NCBI GenBank assembly: GCA_946621875.1
Contig: CAMOOX010000013.1
Span: 1-29,071 of the forward strand
Reading direction: 5' to 3'
DNA length: 29,071 nucleotides
From: UBA1738 sp003453455
Lineage (GTDB): Bacteria > Bacillota > Clostridia > UBA1381
The position numbers were made by a program, and so were the translations under genes. Positions 13,648 to 23,200 of this stretch are shown in pieces. Positions within the stretch are counted from its first letter, which is position 1; every line of letters begins with the position of its first letter. The notes below the pieces were generated by a model. The model was not told where the DNA came from and searched no databases. It saw only the letters and a program-made list of their open reading frames with translations.

Positions 13648-14126
13648 TGAAATCGGCAAAAATTACATATATTGCTCTTCTTTCAGCGCTTGCTGCTGTT
13701 TTTGGGTACATAGAGAGCCTTTTTCCTCTGCCTGTACCTGTCCCCGGCATAAAGCTCGGTATTTCAAACATCGTTATACTTTTTGCCCTCATCAGAATGA
13801 ACAGGCGCGATGCATTTTTAATAATGCTCATTAAGGTTATGATTTGTTCAGTTTTGTTTTCGGGCATAAACAGCCTTTTTTATTCGCTTTCGGGCGGAAT
13901 TTTCAGCTTTTTTGCTATGATTTTTGCGCAAAAACTTAATTTAAGCACTATCGGAATGAGCATGGCGGGCGGTGTATTCCATAATCTGGGGCAGATTTTT
14001 GCCGCAAGTATTTTGCTATCTTCCTTCTCTGCATTTTATTATCTCCCCATACTTATTGTCTGCGGTCTTTTTGTAGGCGCAGCAGTAGGTATTCTTTGCA
14101 ATATCGTTATATCAAGGCTAAAATAG
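13647..14126 (+). CDS. Gx transporter family membrane protein (EetB-like)
   Basis: 159-residue polytopic protein with about five hydrophobic helices. It is recognisable by YIALLSALAAVFGYIESLFP, the loop VPGIKLGISNIVILFAL and FLIMLIKVMICSVLFSG, followed by SLSGGIFSFFAM and GGVFHNLGQI. This family is often mislabelled heptaprenyl diphosphate synthase component I and looks like an ECF-type substrate-binding membrane subunit. It overlaps the NusG-II gene by 1 bp, so the two are coupled. In several Firmicutes the same pair lies with quinone or flavin electron-transfer genes. None of those partners (ApbE/FMN-binding, NDH-2, prenyltransferase) is in this window. Confidence 0.85.
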   Translation: MKSAKITYIALLSALAAVFGYIESLFPLPVPVPGIKLGISNIVILFALIRMNRRDAFLIMLIKVMICSVLFSGINSLFYSLSGGIFSFFAMIFAQKLNLSTIGMSMAGGVFHNLGQIFAASILLSSFSAFYYLPILIVCGLFVGAAVGILCNIVISRLK

Positions 14127-14176
14127 ATTTGTTTACAGATTATTTACACATTATACACATCAAAAAAACATTTTAA

Positions 14177-14185
14177 TGCTATAAT
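14177..14185 (+). promoter_or_regulatory. Extended -10 promoter of the efflux/SLH operon
   Basis: TGCTATAAT (TATAAT at 14180-14185 with a TG extension at 14177-14178), 24 bp before the ribosome site at 14202-14211. There is no good -35 box at 17 bp, which is common for extended -10 promoters. It gives the adaptor-ABC-SLH genes their own start, separate from the NusG-II/Gx pair. Confidence 0.6.
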
Positions 14186-14217
14186 GTTGTATATTGATAC
14201 ATTTGGGAGGAATGGAC

Positions 14218-15951
14218 TTGAAAAGAGCAAAACACTTCTTTACGAAAGATAATCTCTTAGGATTTTTTAAGCCGACAAAAAGAAATTACATAATTTGGGC
14301 AGTTATTATTGTACTTATATTTGAAGGCTCCTGCATATCCTCAAAGAAAAAGGCATCTCAATCGGTTTCAGTGCGCGAAACCGATATTGTGACACGCGGC
14401 GACATCAATGTAACTATAACAGGAAGCGCAGCCGTTGAGCCTTATGAGCGTTTTGAAATAATACCAAAGGTGAGCGGTGATATAGTTTACTGTCCCTTTG
14501 ATGTGGGCGATATCGTGGAAAAAGGTGACTTGCTGTACGGTTTTGACACATCAAGCAGTGATTTGACTGTTGAAAGGCAGCGTCTTTCTTTGGAGCAAAG
14601 CGAGAATAGTTATAAAAATGCGCTTGAAGAACGGGACAAACTTTACATAAAAGCAAAAAATAACGGTACTATTTCAGGACTTTCGGTAAAGGCAGGGCAG
14701 GAAGTAAAAACAGGCACAAAAATTGCCGATATTTCAGACACCGATAATTTGGAGGTTGTTCTGCCCTTTACCGCTTCACAAATTAGCTCAATACATATAG
14801 GTGACTCTGCAAGTATAACAAGCTCAAAGCATATGAGCGCTGTTTCGGGTATTGTAACACATATTTCCTCCGGGGACTATGCTGCAAGCGACGGAACTGC
14901 ACTTTACAGCGTTACAATAAAGTTTTCAAATCCCGGCGTTTTCTATTCGGGAATGTCGGTAGGCGGCGCTGTGGGGCAGAACATAAGCCCAGGCAGCGGT
15001 ACTGTCGAAAACTCTGCCGCCTCTTCCGTTTACGCTGAAACGGACGGCACAATTTCACACATTTACTACTCAAACGGAGATTATGTAACAAAGGGCACCG
15101 TTATTATGCTATTGACAAGCGATTCGGTAGATGACAGAATTACCGACAGCACCCTTTCATACAAAAGCGCAAGTCTTTCGATGCGCCAAACAGAAAAGGA
15201 CCTTGAAGATTATAACATTACCTCCCCTATAAGCGGTACGGTTATAACTAAAAACTCCAAGGCAGGCGATACCATAGATAAAACTACGGCTCAGACGGTT
15301 ATGATGGTTGTTGCCGATATCTCAAAACTAAAATTTGAGCTTTCCATAGATGAACTTGATATAAGCAAGGTTTCAGAAGGTCAAACCGTTTCTGTCACCT
15401 GCGACGCACTGCCGGGTGAAACATTTTTGGGGTACATAACCACAATATCGGTAGAGGGTACGGCACAAAACGGAGTTACCACCTACTCTGCCGAAGTCGT
15501 GATTGATGAGCCGGGCAACTTGCGTCCAAGTATGAATATAGACGCAAGCGTCATTACCGAGTCCGCCGAAAATGTACTTTTAATACCGACAGAGGATATT
15601 AAAAGCGTAGGCAAAAAGACATATGTTTTTGTAAAGGGCGGCAAAAAGGATATTAAAGAAGCGCAATCATCTGAAAAAACCTCTAAAATGCCTGAAAACG
15701 GCGAAAAACAATCTGATAATATCCCAAAAGCCCCTGACGGCTACACTGCCGTTGAAATCGAAACGGGCGTTGCAAACGAAGATTATACCGAGGTCAAAAA
15801 AGGTCTTTCGGAGGGTCAGGAAATTTATCGCCAAAGTACAGTTTCTACCTCAAACACATCAAGGTATATGAGTGGTATGAATAGTGGTATGGGCAGCGGT
15901 CACCCGGGCGGAAATATGGGCGGCGGTCCTCCAAGCGGCGGTATGAGGTAG
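14218..15951 (+). CDS. HlyD/MacA-like efflux adaptor (membrane fusion) protein
   Basis: About 577 residues. One N-terminal transmembrane anchor (IIWAVIIVLIFEGSCI) is followed by the barrel-sandwich/lipoyl half motif (VSGDIVYCPFDVGDIVEKGDLLYGFD), a short helical hairpin, a second lipoyl-like half, beta-barrel regions (LKFELSIDELDISKVSEGQTV) and a membrane-proximal domain. The last 30 residues are Ser/Gly/Met/Pro-rich (GMNSGMGSGHPGGNMGGG). Start choice: the frame extends to TTG at 14194, but GGGAGG at 14205-14210 lies within that extension. TTG at 14218, 7 nt after it, is the likely start. In monoderm bacteria such adaptors pair with MacB-type ABC transporters, as here. Substrate unknown; peptide or lipid-like compounds are typical. 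Confidence 0.9.
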   Translation: MKRAKHFFTKDNLLGFFKPTKRNYIIWAVIIVLIFEGSCISSKKKASQSVSVRETDIVTRGDINVTITGSAAVEPYERFEIIPKVSGDIVYCPFDVGDIVEKGDLLYGFDTSSSDLTVERQRLSLEQSENSYKNALEERDKLYIKAKNNGTISGLSVKAGQEVKTGTKIADISDTDNLEVVLPFTASQISSIHIGDSASITSSKHMSAVSGIVTHISSGDYAASDGTALYSVTIKFSNPGVFYSGMSVGGAVGQNISPGSGTVENSAASSVYAETDGTISHIYYSNGDYVTKGTVIMLLTSDSVDDRITDSTLSYKSASLSMRQTEKDLEDYNITSPISGTVITKNSKAGDTIDKTTAQTVMMVVADISKLKFELSIDELDISKVSEGQTVSVTCDALPGETFLGYITTISVEGTAQNGVTTYSAEVVIDEPGNLRPSMNIDASVITESAENVLLIPTEDIKSVGKKTYVFVKGGKKDIKEAQSSEKTSKMPENGEKQSDNIPKAPDGYTAVEIETGVANEDYTEVKKGLSEGQEIYRQSTVSTSNTSRYMSGMNSGMGSGHPGGNMGGGPPSGGMR

Positions 15952-15961
15952 AGGCCTTTAT

Positions 15962-16729
15962 ATGATAAGATTAGAAAATATAACTAAGATATACAAAATG
16001 GGTGAGAATGAGGTTCACGCCTTAGACGGCGTAAGCCTTCATATTAAACCTCACGAATTCGTTTCTGTCATAGGTCCCTCAGGCTCCGGAAAATCTACGC
16101 TTATGAATGTGATTGGTGGACTTGATGTTCCCACAAGCGGAAAATATTTGATTGACGGCGTGGATGCAAGCGAAATGACCGATAATGAGCTTGCAGACCT
16201 GAGAAACCGAAAAATAGGATTTATTTTTCAGCAATATAATCTGTTATCAAAGCTTTCAGCGCTCGAAAATGTGGAGCTTCCGCTCATATACCGGGGCATT
16301 CCTGCCACAAAACGGCACGAAATGGCACTTTTGGCACTCACCAAGGTGGGGCTTGCAGATAAAGCCATGCATAAGCCCACCGAGCTTTCAGGCGGTCAGC
16401 AGCAAAGGGTTTCGGTGGCACGCGCACTATGCGGGAGTCCCTCCCTTATCCTTGCCGATGAGCCGACAGGTGCGCTTGATTCAAAATCGGGCATTGAAAT
16501 TATGAAAATGATTCACGATTTACATAAAGACGGAAACACGATTGTTATAATAACTCACGATTTGAATATTGCAAAGCAGGCGGAGAGGATTATAACTATC
16601 CGTGACGGCAAAATCACAAGCGATATTGATAACAAGAATGATATGGCGGACGCCTCAAATATTAAAGGCTCTGACATAGGAGATGCCGAAAACGGCAAAA
16701 CTGCTGATTTTGGAGGTGACGGAATATGA
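15962..16729 (+). CDS. MacB/LolD-type ABC transporter ATP-binding protein
   Basis: 255 residues. Walker A GPSGSGKST (38-46), Q-loop FQQYNLL (about 89), signature LSGGQQQRV (142-150), Walker B LILADEPTGALD (162-173) and the switch His in ITHD (199). The sequence belongs to the MacB/LolD/FtsE-like branch (NVIGGLDVPTSGKYLIDG, ENVELPLIYRG). Residues after about 222 are an acidic Asp/Asn/Gly-rich tail. It sits 10 bp after the adaptor gene with AGAGG 7 nt before its ATG, and its stop overlaps the permease start by 4 bp. It powers export together with the permease. Confidence 0.96.
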   Translation: MIRLENITKIYKMGENEVHALDGVSLHIKPHEFVSVIGPSGSGKSTLMNVIGGLDVPTSGKYLIDGVDASEMTDNELADLRNRKIGFIFQQYNLLSKLSALENVELPLIYRGIPATKRHEMALLALTKVGLADKAMHKPTELSGGQQQRVSVARALCGSPSLILADEPTGALDSKSGIEIMKMIHDLHKDGNTIVIITHDLNIAKQAERIITIRDGKITSDIDNKNDMADASNIKGSDIGDAENGKTADFGGDGI

Positions 16730-17919
16730 ATTTTTCCAAGCTGTCACAATCCCTCAAAATGGCGCAAAAAAGCATTATAGGAAATAAAGGTCGCTCTGCG
16801 CTTACAATGCTCGGCATAATAATCGGCGTTGCTTCCGTTATTATTCTGACAGGCATAGGAAACGGTGCGACCGCCTCCATAACAGACTCCCTTTCTTCGC
16901 TCGGGACAAAAATGATTACTGTTTCAATGTCGCGCGGAGGCTGGGGCGGTTCAACAAGAACAATCAGTCTTTCTGATATGGAAAAGTTTACAGAAGAAAA
17001 CGGCGAGCTTGTCGAAGCTATGTCGCCCGCTATATCAGGAAGTGTGCTTATAAAGCACGGAAGTGAAAATACGACCGCTATGCTTTCAGCATATGATGCC
17101 TCATACGCTGAAATTAAGGATACGAATGTCGAATCGGGACGGTTTATTTCCGAATATGATGTCAAAAACAGAGCATATGTATGCATAGTCGGGTCATATA
17201 TCGTAAAGGAATATTTTGGCGGCATAAATCCAATAGGTCAAACTGTAAAATTGAACGGAACCCAGTTCAAAATAATCGGAACTTATAAGGAGCTTGGCGA
17301 TTCGAGTGAAAATTCGTCCGATAATGCGGTCACAATTCCATATACGACCGCTATGCGATTCTTAAAAAACAAGAATATAACAAGCTTTTACTTTAATGCC
17401 GCAAGCGAAGAAGTTGTAGATGCGGCTGTCACAGAACTCAAAGCGTACATAACAAAAAAGCTTGGTACAGACAGCGGTTTTAATGTAGCAAGCGTTGCTG
17501 AAATGCTTGATACGATAAACGAAATTATGGGAACGCTCACCGCAATGCTTGCAGGCATTGCCGCAATTTCCCTTGTGGTCGGCGGAATAGGAATTATGAA
17601 CATCATGACCGTTTCGGTAAGCGAGCGTATCCGCGAAATCGGTATAAGAAAGGCAATCGGTGCGCGGACCGGTGATATTCTTCTGCAATTTTTGACCGAG
17701 TCGGCAATACTTAGCTCTCTTGGCGGAGTATTCGGGATATTTTTAGGCATAATGCTCGGCAAATTTGTCTGTCGGTTTATAAATATTGAGTTTGCCGCAC
17801 AGTTTAATATGATTTTAGTTGCCTTCTGTTTTTCCCTGTTTATCGGAATTTTCTTCGGCATAGCGCCTGCAAAAAAGGCAGCAAAGCTTCACCCGATTGA
17901 TGCTTTGCGCTCAGAATAG
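16726..17919 (+). CDS. MacB-like ABC transporter permease
   Basis: 397 residues. Transmembrane helix 1 (about 24-45, ALTMLGIIIGVASVIILTGIG) is followed by a large extracytoplasmic MacB periplasmic-core domain (about 50-260) and three C-terminal helices (about 270-292, 318-345, 360-382). The FtsX/MacB signature VVGGIGIMNIMTVSVSERIREIGIRKAIGA is present. This is the mechanotransmission-type exporter that moves substrate from the membrane outer face. It is translationally coupled with the ATPase (ATGA overlap). Together with the adaptor it forms a complete MacAB-like set. Confidence 0.95.
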   Translation: MNFSKLSQSLKMAQKSIIGNKGRSALTMLGIIIGVASVIILTGIGNGATASITDSLSSLGTKMITVSMSRGGWGGSTRTISLSDMEKFTEENGELVEAMSPAISGSVLIKHGSENTTAMLSAYDASYAEIKDTNVESGRFISEYDVKNRAYVCIVGSYIVKEYFGGINPIGQTVKLNGTQFKIIGTYKELGDSSENSSDNAVTIPYTTAMRFLKNKNITSFYFNAASEEVVDAAVTELKAYITKKLGTDSGFNVASVAEMLDTINEIMGTLTAMLAGIAAISLVVGGIGIMNIMTVSVSERIREIGIRKAIGARTGDILLQFLTESAILSSLGGVFGIFLGIMLGKFVCRFINIEFAAQFNMILVAFCFSLFIGIFFGIAPAKKAAKLHPIDALRSE

Positions 17920-17938
17920 ATTTTGAAAGGATTTTGTT

Positions 17939-20260
17939 ATGAAAAAGCTACTACTTTCTTTGCTCTTGCTATCGTTTTTTATGAACGCTTTCATCGGTGT
18001 AAAAGCAGCATACAGCGATGTTTCACAAGATGAAGATTACTATTTGTCAAGTGCCCGTCTTGCTGACCTCGGCATAATATCCGGGTATGAGGACGGAACT
18101 TTTCGCCCTGACAATACTATAACAAGGGCAGAATTTACAAAAATTGTTGTTTGTATGATGGATAAGGAAAAAGAGGCGAAATCAAGCAACAATTTTACAG
18201 GATTTTTTGATGTGGACTCTGCAAGCTGGCACACACATTATATAAGATATGCGGTGAGCCGCGATATTCTGTCAGGATATGCCGACGGCAGTTTTCGCCC
18301 TAATAACACTATAAGCGTATCGGAGGCAGTTACAATTCTCTTGCGCACACTCGGTTATACCGAAAACGAAGTGGGCTACTTCTGGCCAGATAACTATATA
18401 TCCGCAGCAAGCTCATTGGGGCTTACAATCGGTATGGATTTTGCCCCTTATGACGCTGTTACGCGAAAAATGGCGGCTGTTTTGGTTGACCGCGCGCTCT
18501 TTACAAAACCTTCTGCTTCCTTATCTACGGCAAATACATACCTTGAAACGACAGGCTATACCGTTTTGGAGGATTCTTTGCTTCTTGACAGTGACCAAAA
18601 AAGCGAAAGTGTGACTGTTTTATCGGGAAACCTTAAACAAAGCACACCATCCTCATACCTTAGCAAAACACAGCTTTCGGTAAATGCAGGAGATATGTAT
18701 AATTATGCGGTAATTGACAAAAACGGGTATCTTGTTACTGTCCGCGAATATACCTCAGGCAGCAATCTATGCTCTGTTTCGGGAACTTTAAATAACCTTA
18801 CCGATAATACAATAGAATATACAACATCTAATGGATTAAAGGGTGCATATAACGCTGACAGCGGATTTGTTATATATTCAGGCAGTGCGAAAATGACTGT
18901 TTCAGAGGCAAAAAGCCGTATATCAAACGGGGCGGACATAACATTCTACGGAAACAGCTACGGGCTTTGGAATATCGCCGTTATCGGTAGCTCCGATAAA
19001 CTGACACCAATTCTTGCAACAAAGAATTATTCTGCTTCTGACAGCTACCTCGGTACTGTCCCGATAAATACGCAAAATCTTACCGTTTACAGAAACGGCG
19101 AAGCATCAAGCCTTTCCGGAATAAAGGCAGGAGATGTCGTTTACTATAACACAAAAACAAATGTTATGGATGTATATGCAAAAAAGGTTACAGGTACATA
19201 TTATGCCGCATATCCGTCAAAAGCATATGTTGAAAGAGTTTCGGTTGCGGGAAAGGAATATGAAATAGGAAACAGCAGCGCAACTGACCGGTTAAACGCA
19301 TCCGTGGGAGCGTTTGATATAGGCGATAAGGTAACGCTGCTTCTCGGAAGAAACGATAAAATTGCCTTTGTTACCGACAATAGCAGCGGTTTTGATTATT
19401 CCGCTTACGGCGTGGTAATAAAAAGCGAATCGCGCATTGCAACCGAGGGCGAGAACGAAGGCAGCAGCGAATTTGTCACAACTCTGTTTATGGCAGACGG
19501 CGAGGAACATGACATTGTAACCAACAAGCTCTATAAGGATAATTTAGGTCAACTTGTTTCAATAAATTATAAAGACGGGGTTGCATATCTTGCCGCTAAA
19601 TCTTCAAGCGATAAAGACGAATATGCAGGCGAACTGGATAAGAGCACCAGAACTATAAATTCAAGATATGTTTTAAAGGACGCGGCAATAATCCAGCGCA
19701 CATCAGATGAAGATGCTCAAACTGTCACCTGTGAGCTACTGGACTTTGATACTTTGACAGCTTCAAAGCTTTCCGAGGGGCAGATAATCAATGTAGTTTC
19801 GGGCAATAATTTTGGCGATATTGCAATACTGTATGTCAGCGGATTTGAAAATACAAACAGTTTTGGTGTAGTTGCAGGATTTGTAAAAACTGATAATAAA
19901 GCAACAGTAGGATATAAAATTTTGTCAGACGGCTATCAGTCAAGCTATTACAGCAACACGATATCAACATCGGTGGGTGCAGGAGTTGAATTTAAACTTG
20001 AAAACGGAGCAATATCAAAAATATTGCCACTTTACAAAATAACCTCTGCAAACAGCATAAAAGCAGTTGAAGGCGGACGGATATATGTCGGAAGTAAGAT
20101 ATACAAGCTTTCAGACAATGTTCAAATTGTAGATATCAGCAATACATCAAACTTTAAAACTATAACCATTGACGATCTTGCAAAGGATCTCGCATCATCT
20201 GTTACACTCTACTCCGATAAATCAAACGGCGTTATAAGAGTTATAACTGTAAAAAAATAA
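17939..20260 (+). CDS. S-layer-homology (SLH) domain surface protein
   Basis: 773 residues. A signal peptide covers residues 1-23 (KKLLLSLLLLSFFMNAFIGVKA, predicted cleavage near VKA-A). Three SLH repeats cover about 25-185: LADLGIISGYEDGTFRPDNTITRAEF, then AVSRDILSGYADGSFRPNNTISVSEA, then a weaker third repeat around SAASSLGLTIGMDFAPYDAVTRKMAA. The following 580 residues are Ser/Thr/Asn/Gly-rich and beta-like, with recurring strand-turn units (for example DGYLVTVREYTSG, GVAYLAAKSS), and match no domain I recognise. SLH domains bind pyruvylated secondary wall polymer, so it should sit on the wall surface. It lies 19 bp after the permease and is followed by a terminator, so it is the last gene of the efflux operon. 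Confidence 0.92.
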   Translation: MKKLLLSLLLLSFFMNAFIGVKAAYSDVSQDEDYYLSSARLADLGIISGYEDGTFRPDNTITRAEFTKIVVCMMDKEKEAKSSNNFTGFFDVDSASWHTHYIRYAVSRDILSGYADGSFRPNNTISVSEAVTILLRTLGYTENEVGYFWPDNYISAASSLGLTIGMDFAPYDAVTRKMAAVLVDRALFTKPSASLSTANTYLETTGYTVLEDSLLLDSDQKSESVTVLSGNLKQSTPSSYLSKTQLSVNAGDMYNYAVIDKNGYLVTVREYTSGSNLCSVSGTLNNLTDNTIEYTTSNGLKGAYNADSGFVIYSGSAKMTVSEAKSRISNGADITFYGNSYGLWNIAVIGSSDKLTPILATKNYSASDSYLGTVPINTQNLTVYRNGEASSLSGIKAGDVVYYNTKTNVMDVYAKKVTGTYYAAYPSKAYVERVSVAGKEYEIGNSSATDRLNASVGAFDIGDKVTLLLGRNDKIAFVTDNSSGFDYSAYGVVIKSESRIATEGENEGSSEFVTTLFMADGEEHDIVTNKLYKDNLGQLVSINYKDGVAYLAAKSSSDKDEYAGELDKSTRTINSRYVLKDAAIIQRTSDEDAQTVTCELLDFDTLTASKLSEGQIINVVSGNNFGDIAILYVSGFENTNSFGVVAGFVKTDNKATVGYKILSDGYQSSYYSNTISTSVGAGVEFKLENGAISKILPLYKITSANSIKAVEGGRIYVGSKIYKLSDNVQIVDISNTSNFKTITIDDLAKDLASSVTLYSDKSNGVIRVITVKK

Positions 20261-20281
20261 AGTGCTATATGCACTTTATTT
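20255..20281. terminator. Bidirectional terminator shared by the SLH gene and polC
   Basis: AAATAAAGTGC (20255-20265), loop TATAT, GCACTTTATTT (20271-20281), extended by flanking A and T runs, so it works in both directions. The stop codons of both convergent genes lie within or next to the arms (TAA at 20258-20260; TTA, i.e. TAA on the minus strand, at 20284-20286). Confidence 0.93.
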
Positions 20282-20283
20282 TT

Positions 20284-23200
20284 TTAGTCAAACAGCGACA
20301 TCTGGTCGGTTTCAGGAAGATTTAAACAGCCTGTATTTACAAGCATTTCTATTATTGTCTTTGTTGCACCTGTCCTTATGCGAAAATCCTCTAAGGTTTT
20401 AAATTCACCTTTTTCTCTTGCCTCGACTATCGCGCGTGCCGCATTATCACCCATACCTGCAAAAGCGTTAAGCGGCGGCAAAATTCCATCTTCTGTCGGC
20501 AAAAATTTTGTTGCGTCCGATTTATATATATCTATCGGTGTAAAACCCACTCCGCGCGCATACATTTCTATGCACACCTCTAAAATCGTAATCATATTTT
20601 CATCTTTCGGCGTTATAGTACCGTTGTTTTTGCGTGCATATATCTCGTCAAGCGCCCTTTTTGCTACCTCTATTCCGCCCGTCATACAGGATGCGTCAAA
20701 ATCATCCGCACGCACCGAAAAATATGCAATATAAAACTCCTTGGGGTAATATACCTTAAAATAAGCTATGCGGAAAGCCATCATTACATACGCAACAGCG
20801 TGTGCTTTCGGAAACATATACTTTATTTTCTTACAGGAGGACATATACCAATCAGGGATACCTGCCTCTTTCATTGCCTCCTCGTCCTCAGGCTTTAACC
20901 CCTTACCCTTTCGTACACTCTCCATTATACGGAAAGCATGTCCTGCTTCCACTCCGTGAGATATCAGGTAAATCATAATATCGTCTCTTGCGCATATAGA
21001 GTGCGAAAGGTCACAGAAATTCCCCCGTATTAGCTCCTGTGCATTTCCAAGCCACACATCTGTACCGTGCGAAAGTCCCGAAATCCTCACAAGCTCCGAA
21101 AATGTTGTTGGTTTTGTGTCGGCAAGCATCTGACGAACAAACTTTGTTCCAAATTCAGGTACGGCATATGTTCCGAGATTTGTCCCTATATCGTACCCTG
21201 ATTTGATATTTAGCGCGTCATTTGATGTAAAAATGCTCATAGTCTTTTCTTCGGCAAGAGGTATCGTTTTTGCATCTACCCCTGTTAAATCTTCGAGCAT
21301 TCTTATTACCGTCGGGTCATCGTGTCCGAGTTCATCAAGCTTTAAAAGGTTCTTGTCTATTGAATGGTAGTCAAAGTGCGTTGTTATTATATTGGAATTT
21401 ACATCATCGGCAGGGTGCTGAACAGGGCAAAATTCATGGATATTATTTGCGTGCGGTACAACAATAATTCCGCCCGGGTGCTGTCCCGATGTGCGTTTTA
21501 CTCCCACACATCCTGTTGCCAAGCGTTTAAGCTCAGCATTTTTCATAATTATGCCCTTTTCCTCTGCGTATTTTCTTGCATAGCCAAAAGCGGTCTTTTT
21601 CGCAACTGTGCCTATTGTTCCTGCGCGGAAAACAAAGCCCTCACCGAAAAATTCTTCGGTATATTTATGTATTATGGGCTGATATTCGCCTGAAAAATTA
21701 AGGTCTATATCAGGTTCTTTATCACCGTTAAAGCCCAAAAATGTTTCAAAAGGTATATCGTGCCCGTCCTTTTTATAGGGTGTTCCGCATTTTGGGCAAA
21801 CTTTATTGGGAAGGTCACAGCCTGATGCGCCTATTTCACTGCCGACAAGCTCAAAATTCTTGCAATTCGGGCAGATATAATGCGCAGGCAGGGAATTTAC
21901 CTCGGTTATTCCCGACAGGTATGCAACAAAAGATGAGCCGACCGACCCCCGTGAACCTACCAAATATCCGTCCTCATTAGACTTTCGCACAAGCTCTTGC
22001 GCAATTTTATACATAACCGCAAAACCATTTCCTACAATAGAATTAAGCTCCCTTTCAAGCCTCTCGGAAACAATTTCAGGCAGTGGATTTCCGTATATTT
22101 CTTCCGCCTTTCTTCTTGAATCGTTTATTATACCCTCATTTGCACCGCTTATTTCGGGCGGACATTTCTTTGTCGGTATAGGGCGCACGGCCTCTACCAT
22201 ATCGGCAATTTTGTTTGTATTTGTAACGACCACCTCATACGCCTTTTCTTCCCCTAAGTAGGAGAACTCCGAAAGCATTTCCTCCGTCGTGCGAAAATAA
22301 AGCGGCGCCTGATTATCTGCGTCAGAAAAGCCCTTGTAATGCATTAAAATTTTCCTGTAATCTGCACCCTCAGGGTCTAAAAAATGCACATCACAGGTGG
22401 CAACAACGGGTTTTTGTAATTTTTCGCCAAGTGATACAATTTTTTTGTTAAGATTTTGCAAATCCTCATCATCGGTAACATTCGGAAATTCATCCGAACG
22501 CTTCATATACGCATTATTTCCTATCGGCTGTATCTCTAAATAGTCATAAAACTCTGCTATTTTCTCTATTTCCGCATCCGATTTTTCATTCACCACAGCA
22601 CGGAACAGCTCGCCTGCCTCGCAGGCTGAGCCTATTATAAGACCTTCGCGCTTTTCCTCAATGAGGCTTTTGGGAATTCTTGGCGTTCTGTAAAAGTATT
22701 TAAGATGTGATTCCGACACCATCTCATAAATATTGCGTATTCCTTGCAGATTTTTGGCAAGTAAAATTATATGATTTGCAGGATTCCGTTTTGAAAGAGT
22801 GCGTATATCAAATTTTTGGTTAAGCTCGGATATATTTAAAATCCCTCTTTCTTTAAGCTCCTGCATCATCTTTATAAAAATCTCCGCCGTCGCCTTTGCA
22901 TCATCTACTGCTCGGTGGTGATGCAAGAGCGTTACTTTTAAGTGCTTGTTCAGGGTAGAAAGCCTGTGATTTCCAAGCTCGGGATAAAGTCCGCGCGCAA
23001 GCATAAGCGTATCTAAGTGTGCAAAGTCATAGCTGAGTCCGCAGTCCCCCGCCGCCTTTTTTATAAATCCTGTATCAAATTCAGCATTGTGCGCAACAAG
23101 TACCGAACCCTTACAGAATTCCATAAATTTTGGCAGAATTTCCTCTATTTTAGGTGCATCTGCAACCATTTCATCAGTAATTGATGTGAGTTCAACGATC

